Shown in pieces: positions 1 through 6,275 of a DNA stretch of 36,621 bases. The stretch comes from Dehalococcoidia bacterium. GTDB taxonomy: Bacteria; Chloroflexota; Dehalococcoidia; UBA3495. The notes beneath the pieces were generated by a model, which searched no databases, was not told where the DNA came from, and saw nothing but the letters and a program-made list of their open reading frames with translations. The DNA is taken from contig JASMCQ010000107.1 of assembly GCA_030753265.1 (NCBI GenBank), forward strand, positions 1-36,621. The letters are read 5' to 3'. Every line of letters starts with the position of its first letter. The stretch's first letter is position 1. The position numbers and the translations under genes are program-made.

Positions 1-85
1 CTCTGCCGCGCGCGCGTACCCCTGGGGGGGCCCCCTCTATTATCCCCCCCCGAACACCCCTTTCACCACCGGCGGGCCCCCCTGT
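1..85. other. Low-complexity homopolymer-rich left edge
   Basis: The first 85 bases are made almost entirely of C and G runs (seven or more G followed by C, and several runs of C) with a CG dinucleotide run near position 10. No gene or regulatory element can be supported. Such composition at the window edge fits a contig end or poorly resolved sequence, although a natural low-complexity tract is possible. Confidence 0.5.
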
Positions 86-274
86 GTGGCGGCGGCCCCC
101 CTTCCCTATTTCTGCGTCTCCGCGGTTTCCCCATTCTCTCAAAAACCCCGTAACCTGCCTGGCGCAAGCAACGCAAAGTCCGGCATCATGGGTCAGGATA
201 TGGTCAGCGGTCAGTTGATAGCGGATACATCGCTGGAGAACGCGCTCCAACGCGGGACGCGGAAGGGGGATGAG

Positions 275-859
275 GTGCGGCGGCACACCGGCTTCCTGGC
301 TACCATATCCATCATACTCGTCAGCATCCTCGCCACCGTGGGCGCCGTGCCGGAGCAGGGGGAGAGGCCGCCTCAGCCCTTCTTTCAGGACTTCTTCTCA
401 GGCCGGATATCCCTCCAGGGCGCCCCGGCGCCGGCCGGGAAGCAGCTGATCGCCTGTATCGACGACTGCGCCACCGGCTTTGAAAGCCAGCCGGTGGATG
501 TGGAGCCCGCGGGCAGTTACACCGGCCTGGAGGTGAACCCCGCAGAAGAGAACCTCATCGGGCGCACGGTCAGGTTCTACTTGGTCAACGATTTTGGCCG
601 CATCGAGGCCGCCGAAATCTGGACCTTCGTGGGCGCTTTCGACTTCTACAACCTGGACCTCACCTTCACCGATCCGCTTCCGATGCCGACACCCACGCCA
701 ACTGTGGTCCCCACCCCTACGGTGACGCCAACTGCTTCTCTACCCGTGCCCGGCGACCCGCGGGTGACCGCCATACCCAAACTGGCCTTGATCGTCGGGG
801 CCATCGCGGTGGTCAGCGGCGCCGCGCTGCTGCTGATCGTGCGCCGCCAGGCCGTATAA
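275..859 (+). CDS. Secreted, C-terminally membrane-anchored protein of unknown function
   Basis: The frame is open from 86, but the GTG at 275 is the likely start: a GGAAGGGGG ribosome-binding site lies just upstream (261-269), and the protein then begins with basic residues RRH and a hydrophobic stretch (about residues 8-24) that looks like a signal peptide. From 275 the protein has 194 residues. The order is signal peptide, a globular region of about 100 residues with a two-cysteine segment (CIDDC), a Pro/Thr-rich linker (repeated PTPT and VTPT), and a hydrophobic helix ending in RRQAV. This is the architecture of a cell-surface protein with an extracytoplasmic domain tethered by its C-terminus. 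I do not recognise the globular domain. The gene converges on the minus-strand gene ending at 967. Confidence 0.6.
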   Translation: MRRHTGFLATISIILVSILATVGAVPEQGERPPQPFFQDFFSGRISLQGAPAPAGKQLIACIDDCATGFESQPVDVEPAGSYTGLEVNPAEENLIGRTVRFYLVNDFGRIEAAEIWTFVGAFDFYNLDLTFTDPLPMPTPTPTVVPTPTVTPTASLPVPGDPRVTAIPKLALIVGAIAVVSGAALLLIVRRQAV

Positions 860-964
860 ATGAGGCGGCGGCCCTGCCTCAGCGCTCGAGCCGCCATGGG
901 AAATTCAAGCCCCGGCGCTCCTTCGCGCACCGGGTCCAAGCTTCAATCTGCCCCCAGAACGGAG

Positions 965-987
965 CCTCAGGCCAATCTGGCCTGAGG
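965..987. terminator. Perfect hairpin between convergent genes
   Basis: CCTCAGGCCA (965-974) and TGGCCTGAGG (978-987) form a perfect 10-bp stem with a 3-nt loop. It lies at the convergence of the surface-protein gene (plus, ends 859) and the MBL-fold gene (minus, ends 967) and includes the last codons of the latter. No good T tract follows on either strand, so intrinsic termination is plausible but not certain. Confidence 0.5.
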
Positions 988-1611
988 GGCGAGTAACACC
1001 ACCTTCATGTCCGCCGGCAGATTCGTGGCGGTCACCACGAGCCGGGGCTGGGGCTGAATGTCACTCAGTCCCATCCGGCGCATGAACGTATCCACACCCT
1101 GGAGGGGCACGTCCACGCCCGGAATACTGTGGTGCATCGGTATCACGATCTTGGGACCCAAGTCCTGGATGTTTTGAAGCACCTGGTCCAGATCTAGAGT
1201 ACAGCCTCCCCCAACGGGCACGAGGAGCACGTCCACCGGCATCAATCCGTCGACCTGGCGGGTGCTCAGCGGCAGCGCAATATCTCCCAGGTGACATACG
1301 TTTACGCTGTCGAGTTCGATGCTGAAAGCCACGTTGCGACGTTCCGGCGGGCTCTCCGGGGCCAGCGGCGTCATCACCCCTCGCGCGGAGATCCCACGGT
1401 ACTCATACTCGCCGGGAGCGCTGAACACGTGGGGCTCCCCGGTAATCTCCTCCCAGTTGTTGTGATTGATGTGGGAATTACTGACGGTGACCACCGTGGC
1501 GGGCCGGGGGTCCGGCCTCAGTCCCAGGGTCAGGGAGTAGGGGTCGGTTACAACCACCAGGTCATTGGAGCGAATCCTGAAGCACCCGTGTCCCAGCCAG
1601 GTTATGTCCAT
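967..1611 (-). CDS. MBL-fold hydrolase-like protein with degenerate metal motif
   Basis: The protein starts MDITWLGHGCFRI, the usual opening of the UPF0173/UlaG-like branch of metallo-beta-lactamase-fold hydrolases, and is about 214 residues long. The ATG at 1611 is preferred over the GTG at 1620 because AGGTG sits at suitable distance and the family normally starts at this residue. After the first strands (VVVTDPY) the canonical HxHxDH metal motif is replaced by NSHINHNN, so the Asp and one spacing are lost. Later elements HLGD and PMHH are present. The fold is well supported. Whether it binds two metals and hydrolyses anything cannot be told from sequence. Related proteins act on lactones, nucleotides or phosphodiesters. 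It is transcribed divergently from hrcA. Confidence 0.8.
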   Translation of the reverse strand: MDITWLGHGCFRIRSNDLVVVTDPYSLTLGLRPDPRPATVVTVSNSHINHNNWEEITGEPHVFSAPGEYEYRGISARGVMTPLAPESPPERRNVAFSIELDSVNVCHLGDIALPLSTRQVDGLMPVDVLLVPVGGGCTLDLDQVLQNIQDLGPKIVIPMHHSIPGVDVPLQGVDTFMRRMGLSDIQPQPRLVVTATNLPADMKVVLLAPQARLA

Positions 1612-2031
1612 GACCGGCACCTGTCCCGCGGATTCGCCGGGTTCCCATCTAAACGATGCATCATTGAAAGCAGCTCCACCTTATCTTGCTCACCGGGACT
1701 CCATGGCTCCCGCCTGGACGAGGGAACGCCCAGGGTAGGATGTTCATGGCCTGTTTTGGGGAGCCCCGGGATTCGATCCCGGAACCCGGAACCAAAACAT
1801 CCTCTCCCACCTACAGCGCCGCTTCCCGGGGAGTGACGTCCACGTCCCGGGCTGACTTAGAATTGGGCCTCTCTCCCGCAACGGCTGGCACTGGGGCCCC
1901 GGCTGGGTATAGTAGTATAATAAGGTACGTAGGTTGGGTCAACGCTTGACTCTGTCGAGATTGGCCGACTCCCGAACACGCCCGCAAACGCGCCTTGTTG
2001 GGCAGAACAGTTTGGTATTCGCGGGGCACTT
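1612..2031. other. Divergent intergenic region
   Basis: About 420 bases separate the divergent MBL-fold and hrcA genes. The region holds a strong inverted repeat (listed separately) and a TATAAT at 1916-1921 with no convincing -35 on either strand. I searched by eye for a CIRCE element (TTAGCACTC-N9-GAGTGCTAA), the operator of HrcA, and did not find one. Open frames here are short and look non-coding. Confidence 0.5.
1753..1798. repeat. Nested inverted repeat in divergent region
   Basis: GTTTTGG (1753-1759) pairs with CCAAAAC (1792-1798), enclosing a second palindrome CCGGGAT-TCG-ATCCCGG. The inner part resembles a tRNA T-arm (loop containing TTCGAT), but no D-arm, anticodon arm or full acceptor stem can be built around it. 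It could be a dispersed palindromic element, a hairpin in a leader, or a tRNA-derived remnant. Its position between divergent genes argues against a simple terminator. Confidence 0.55.
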
Positions 2032-3063
2032 ATGCTGTCGGAACGTGCAAGGACCGTACTGAATATTCTGGTGGACCAACATGTCCACACGGCGGCCCCG
2101 GTGTCTTCTGATGAGATCGCCCGCCTGTCTGCCACCAAGGTCAGTCCGGCGACGATACGAAGCGCCATGTCCCAACTGACCGATGAGGGCTACATATCCC
2201 GGCGTCACGTGTCTGCCGGCGGTGTCCCATCGGACCTTGGCTATCGCTGTTACGTGGAGTCGTTGCGGGAACTGCCGCAGCTTCCCTTCGCCCTGCGGCG
2301 GGAGATCGACCAGCGCCTGAACCAAACTGAGCCGGACCTGCAAGTCTGGAGCCAGCAGTGCGCTTCCATTCTTGCCGCCATCACCGCCAACCTGGCCATC
2401 GTTACCGTACCCCAAGCCAGCGCTCCTCGCCTCCGGCACATAGAACTAGTCTACCTCCAGGAATTCCTGGTGCTTCTGATAATCGTATTGCAGGAGTCGC
2501 GTCTGCTCCGCCGGTTGCTGCCCATGGACGAGGGGGTAAACCAGGACTCGTTGGACCGGGTGGCCGAAAAGCTGAACGTCCACCTCGGCGGTCTGACCTG
2601 CAGTGAAATTGAGGGAAACCGGCTGGAATTGACCCCTCTGGAAGGCAGGGTAATGAACGACTCCATGGTCATGCTGCGGGAGGCAGAAACCTCCAACTCC
2701 AAGGAACACTACGTCCACGGGCTCCGGCTCTTACTCTCCCAGCCGGAGTTCTCCCAGAGCGGCCAGGTGAAAGGCCTGGTGGAGATGTTGGAGGAACGGG
2801 TCCTGGTGGAAAGCGTCCTCTCCATGACGGCCGGAGACAAAGATGTTGCCATCTACATCGGCGAAGAGAACTCGCCCGAAGCGCTGCACCAATTTGGCGT
2901 GATTGTCAGCGGATACGGGATACCGGACCAGCTCGGTGGCACGATCTGCGTCATCGGGCCCACGAGGATGGGTTATGCTCAGGCTATCAGTGGGGTCCGG
3001 TACCTGTCGTCGTTCATGGACCAGCTTCTTTCCGGACTCCACGGTGGAAACACGGCCGGATGA
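2032..3063 (+). CDS. hrcA: Heat-inducible transcription repressor HrcA
   Basis: The 343-residue product matches HrcA over its length. It has an N-terminal winged helix-turn-helix (residues about 1-70, with SATIRS-like ATIRSAMSQLTDEGYISRRHVSAGGVPSDLGYRCYV following the family pattern, shown here in part), a central dimerisation part, and the C-terminal segment GVIVSGYGIPDQLGGTICVIGPTRMGYAQAISGVRYLS typical of the GAF-like domain. HrcA represses groE and dnaK operons by binding CIRCE operators, assisted by GroEL. In many bacteria hrcA heads hrcA-grpE-dnaK-dnaJ; here the next gene is polX, so it is detached from its usual targets. The ATG start follows a weak ribosome-binding region. No CIRCE site is visible upstream, so self-regulation is not supported here. 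Confidence 0.93.
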   Translation: MLSERARTVLNILVDQHVHTAAPVSSDEIARLSATKVSPATIRSAMSQLTDEGYISRRHVSAGGVPSDLGYRCYVESLRELPQLPFALRREIDQRLNQTEPDLQVWSQQCASILAAITANLAIVTVPQASAPRLRHIELVYLQEFLVLLIIVLQESRLLRRLLPMDEGVNQDSLDRVAEKLNVHLGGLTCSEIEGNRLELTPLEGRVMNDSMVMLREAETSNSKEHYVHGLRLLLSQPEFSQSGQVKGLVEMLEERVLVESVLSMTAGDKDVAIYIGEENSPEALHQFGVIVSGYGIPDQLGGTICVIGPTRMGYAQAISGVRYLSSFMDQLLSGLHGGNTAG

Positions 3064-3387
3064 TCTGAACGAGCAAGCCGGCAGCGTCCCAGTTCGGTCC
3101 CAGGTGGCAGGGCCTGTGAGGCGTTTTAAGGCCATCCCGGGTGCCCGGAGGCACTTGGGGGGGGGTCCACCACGGGCGAAAATCCGGCAGTTGGACCAAC
3201 CTTGCGGCGGCGAATCCGGCCGGGCTGCCGGTTTGACCCCTATCTCTCAACCCTGGGAGGCCCGATTACGGAAGCTGAGATGCGGTGCGCCGGAATGCCG
3301 GCCGTGGCGTTACACCGTCACGGCTGCCCGGTCCGCTCAACAGGGAACATCGCCCGGTGGCCGGACCGGGTTTGTTAGGGCGTTCTT
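3064..3387. other. Intergenic region between hrcA and polX
   Basis: This 324-base stretch contains a run of nine G near 3157 and several GC-rich short inverted segments, but no recognisable gene, RNA or promoter. I looked for a grpE remnant, since grpE often follows hrcA, and saw none. Confidence 0.4.
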
Positions 3388-5163
3388 TTGGCAATCACCA
3401 ACGAGAAAATAGCCCAACTCTTCGAGGAACTGGGCGCCCTTCACGAAATGAACGGGGACAGTGTGTTCCAGATCCGCGCCTACCAGCGGGCCGCCCGGAC
3501 CATCGGCCACCTCTCTTTCCCCTTGGCTCAAGCGGTGGAGGATGGCGCCGACCTGAAGAAGATACCGGGTATCGGCCGGGCCATCAGCGACAAGATACTT
3601 GAATTGCTTCAGACGGGCCGCGTCTCCACCTACGACAGGCTGGTGGAGGAGTTGCCCGACGGCGTCATGACCCTGATGAACATCCCCGGCATCGGCCCCA
3701 AGACCGCCATGCTCATCGCGCAAGAGTTGGGAGTCGGCACCCTCGAGGGTGTGGAGCAGGCCGCCCAGGACGGAAGGATTGCCGCCCTTCCCCGGATGGG
3801 GCAGAAGGCTACGGAGAACATTCTTCACCACGTTCAGTCCCTGCGCACCAAGGACCAGCGGACCCCCATCGGGCAGGCGCTGCCCCTGGCCGAGGAGATT
3901 ATCGGCAAGCTGCGGCAGAAGTGCCCCGACATCACTCACCTGTTCCCCGCTGGGAGCCTGCGCCGCTGGGAGGAGACCATCGGAGACATCGACCTAGTTG
4001 GCGTATCCTCCCGGCCGGGCGACGCGGCCGACGCCCTGGTCTCCCTGGAGATGGTTCAGGAGGTTGTGGCCCACGGTCCCAAGAAGACCAGCGTGGTGGT
4101 GGAACCCGGAATCCAGGTGGACCTGCGTCTGGGTGACGAGAATTCCTTCGGCGCGATGCTCCAGTATTTCACCGGCAGCCAGCAGCACAACATCCGCCTG
4201 CGAGACTACGCCAAGCGCCAAGGCCTATCGCTGAACGAGTACGGCATCACCGACCTGGCCACCGGGGTAACGGAAGAATACCCCGATGAAGCTGCTTTCT
4301 ACGCCCGGCTCGGCCTGCCCTCCATCCCTCCGGAGCTGCGGGCGGGGATGTGGGAGATGGAAGCCGCCCTGGAGCGCCGGCTGCCCAGTCTGGTGGAGGA
4401 GACCCACCTGCGGGGAGACCTGCACCTGCACAGCGATTGGAGCGACGGCCGCGACCCCATAGAAACGATGGTCGCCTCCGCCGCCGCCCTGGGCTACGAG
4501 TACATGGCCTTGACCGACCACTCATCGGGCCGGGGCATCGCCAACGGCCTGTCCGACGAACGGCTGCACCGGCAGATTGCACTGCTGCGGTCCCTTCAGG
4601 GTGAATACTCAATGACGATCCTCTGCGGCTCGGAGGTGGATATCCGGGCCGACGGTACGCTGGACTACCCCGACGAACTGCTGGAACAACTGGACGTGGT
4701 GGTCGCCTCGGTCCACTCGGCGATGGGGCAAGACAGTGAGACCATGACCCGGCGGATCATCAGGGCCATGGAACACCCCTCGGTCACCATCATCGGCCAC
4801 CTGTCCACCCGGTTGCTGGGGCGCCGGAAGCCCGTGGAGTTCGACCTGGAGGCGATCCTGCGGGCGGCCCGGGAGACGGGCACGGTATTGGAGATCAACG
4901 CCTCGCCGGAACGCCTGGACCTGAAAGACACCCACGCCTACCGGGCCCGGGAGCTGGCGGTGCCCTTGGTGATCGACACGGACTCTCACCAATTTGCTCA
5001 CCTGAACCGGAGGCGCTTCGGAGTGGCCGTGGCCCGCCGGGCTTGGTGTGAGCCGCGGCACATCCTGAACACCATGCCCCTGGACCAGTTCCTTAACTTT
5101 ATCCGAACCCCGAAGCCGGCGCGGACCAAGGTGTTCGACGCCCGGCTGGCCGAAGCCGGTTAG
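3388..5163 (+). CDS. polX: DNA polymerase/3'-5' exonuclease PolX (Pol beta core plus PHP domain)
   Basis: The 591-residue protein has the full bacterial PolX order. Helix-hairpin-helix motifs lie at residues 59-64 (IPGIGR) and 99-107 (IPGIGPKTA). The nucleotidyltransferase palm carries GSLRRW (189-194) and GDIDL (199-203), which hold catalytic aspartates. The C-terminal PHP domain starts near residue 343 with DLHLHSDWSDG and continues with ALTDHS, ending in the metal-binding stretch VIDTDSHQ. Family members fill gaps in base excision repair and remove 3' ends with the PHP exonuclease, acting with manganese. The start is a TTG at 3388, in line with the alignment of the N-terminal fold. A GTG-started gene follows after only three bases, so the two are probably co-translated. 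Confidence 0.95.
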   Translation: MAITNEKIAQLFEELGALHEMNGDSVFQIRAYQRAARTIGHLSFPLAQAVEDGADLKKIPGIGRAISDKILELLQTGRVSTYDRLVEELPDGVMTLMNIPGIGPKTAMLIAQELGVGTLEGVEQAAQDGRIAALPRMGQKATENILHHVQSLRTKDQRTPIGQALPLAEEIIGKLRQKCPDITHLFPAGSLRRWEETIGDIDLVGVSSRPGDAADALVSLEMVQEVVAHGPKKTSVVVEPGIQVDLRLGDENSFGAMLQYFTGSQQHNIRLRDYAKRQGLSLNEYGITDLATGVTEEYPDEAAFYARLGLPSIPPELRAGMWEMEAALERRLPSLVEETHLRGDLHLHSDWSDGRDPIETMVASAAALGYEYMALTDHSSGRGIANGLSDERLHRQIALLRSLQGEYSMTILCGSEVDIRADGTLDYPDELLEQLDVVVASVHSAMGQDSETMTRRIIRAMEHPSVTIIGHLSTRLLGRRKPVEFDLEAILRAARETGTVLEINASPERLDLKDTHAYRARELAVPLVIDTDSHQFAHLNRRRFGVAVARRAWCEPRHILNTMPLDQFLNFIRTPKPARTKVFDARLAEAG

Positions 5164-5166
5164 ATC

Positions 5167-5955
5167 GTGGAACAGGTCACGCATCAGCCCTTCGACAGTG
5201 CTCCCGGCCCGGCGACCGGCCTGACGGAACAGGTCCCCGAAGCGGTGCTCCACCTGAGATCCGCGGTCCGGTCCGAGACGCCATGGCCCCAGGCAATATT
5301 GGAGGCCGCCGCGCTCTGGACCCTTCCGCAAGAAGTGCACCAAGGGCGCTCCTACCAATACCTGATTCAAGGCGAAGCGTTCGATTGGCTGGTGCTTGCG
5401 GAGCGGCTCTGCGCCGAACTGTCCGGCTATATTACCAACGAAGAGAAGGAGCGCCTGCTTTTTCGAGGAATATTTCCGGATGGAACAAAACCGGAAGCGC
5501 TCCAAGACCTGCTGGGGGTCAACAAGTACCGGGCCTACCTGAACTACTGGTACGGCGTGGTAGTCGAGGAAGCGTTGCAGCTATCGGTGGAGGAGGGTGT
5601 GCGAAAGAGGCACCTGGCCCTCTGCTATGCCGACAGCGAAGACTTGGAGGAACAGGCCTTCGTCCACATCTACGGCGCGCCACGGGCCGAGTTGCTGGAA
5701 GAATTTCGGGAATGGGCCCATGTCGCCCGGCGGCGGACTCTTTCCCTCGCCGACATGAAAGGGTTCACCTACTGGCTTCACAAGCTCCGCCTCAAGATGT
5801 GGGACCCGGCCCGGGTCGCCAGCGACACCAAGAGAGGCATCCGGCAGCTGCGCCTGCTCGAGCAGATCGCCGGGGCCGGCCAGGAGGGCCAACAGGGCAT
5901 CGGCCCAACTCCCCAGGGAGTCACGAGCCGGCGAAGCCCTTCCCGGACCTCCTAG
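5167..5955 (+). CDS. Conserved-looking hypothetical protein coupled to polX
   Basis: The GTG at 5167 begins three bases after the polX stop codon, which implies one transcript and coupled translation. The 262-residue product is soluble, with no signal peptide or membrane segment. It is rich in aromatic and charged residues, with an amphipathic core (YQYLIQGEAFDWLVLAERL, then LLGVNKYRAYLNYWYG) and a basic helix near residue 215 (YWLHKLRLKMWDP). The last 30 residues are Gly/Gln/Ser/Arg-rich and probably disordered. Codon use matches its neighbours. I do not recognise a family. Linkage to polX hints at a role near DNA repair, but this is only context. Confidence 0.75.
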   Translation: MEQVTHQPFDSAPGPATGLTEQVPEAVLHLRSAVRSETPWPQAILEAAALWTLPQEVHQGRSYQYLIQGEAFDWLVLAERLCAELSGYITNEEKERLLFRGIFPDGTKPEALQDLLGVNKYRAYLNYWYGVVVEEALQLSVEEGVRKRHLALCYADSEDLEEQAFVHIYGAPRAELLEEFREWAHVARRRTLSLADMKGFTYWLHKLRLKMWDPARVASDTKRGIRQLRLLEQIAGAGQEGQQGIGPTPQGVTSRRSPSRTS

Positions 5956-6275
5956 CGCCTCCACATCCATCGGCAGGCCTCTCGCCATCGGTCGTACCCC
6001 GGTTCGATCGGGCCATGGGGCAACCTCCCAGAGTGGGTCGTCCCCGATGGGATAGAATCCCCCAGTCGATGGCGTGAAAAGCGGCCCGGGTGAAGAAAGT
6101 GACCGGCCCGTCCGGTGAAAAGCACCCAAGTGCCGGCAACCTTTGGCCTCCTCACTCTTGGACGCCCACGCCGTTCGATGTTATATTTGCTGGCAACCGA
6201 TAGCTGAAAGACGCCCGGTGCCGGCCTCGAAACTCACCCACTTTGAGAAGGAGAGTCCCAGAAGGGGACCTTACC
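5956..6275. other. valS leader and upstream region
   Basis: About 320 bases without a gene. The right part holds the valS promoter (listed separately) and an 88-base leader. I looked for the T-box signature (AGGGTGGNACCGCG), which controls many aminoacyl-tRNA synthetase genes, and did not find it. The left part shows nothing clear. Confidence 0.45.
6158..6187 (+). promoter_or_regulatory. Predicted sigma-70-type promoter of valS
   Basis: TTGGAC (6158-6163) and TATATT (6182-6187) are separated by 18 bases, each one or two bases from consensus. This is the best promoter in the gap and would start transcription near 6194, giving a leader of about 80 bases before the valS ATG. Confidence 0.65.

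Noticed and set aside
1753..1798. A tRNA gene on either strand around the T-arm-like hairpin
   Set aside because: No D-arm, anticodon arm or matching acceptor strand can be built at the right distance.
4609..5505. 298-codon open frame antisense to the polX end
   Set aside because: It covers the certain PHP domain of polX and the coupled downstream gene; its His/Gly/Arg-rich product looks like a shadow.
6100..6275. A T-box riboswitch before valS
   Set aside because: The conserved T-box sequence and antiterminator are not seen.
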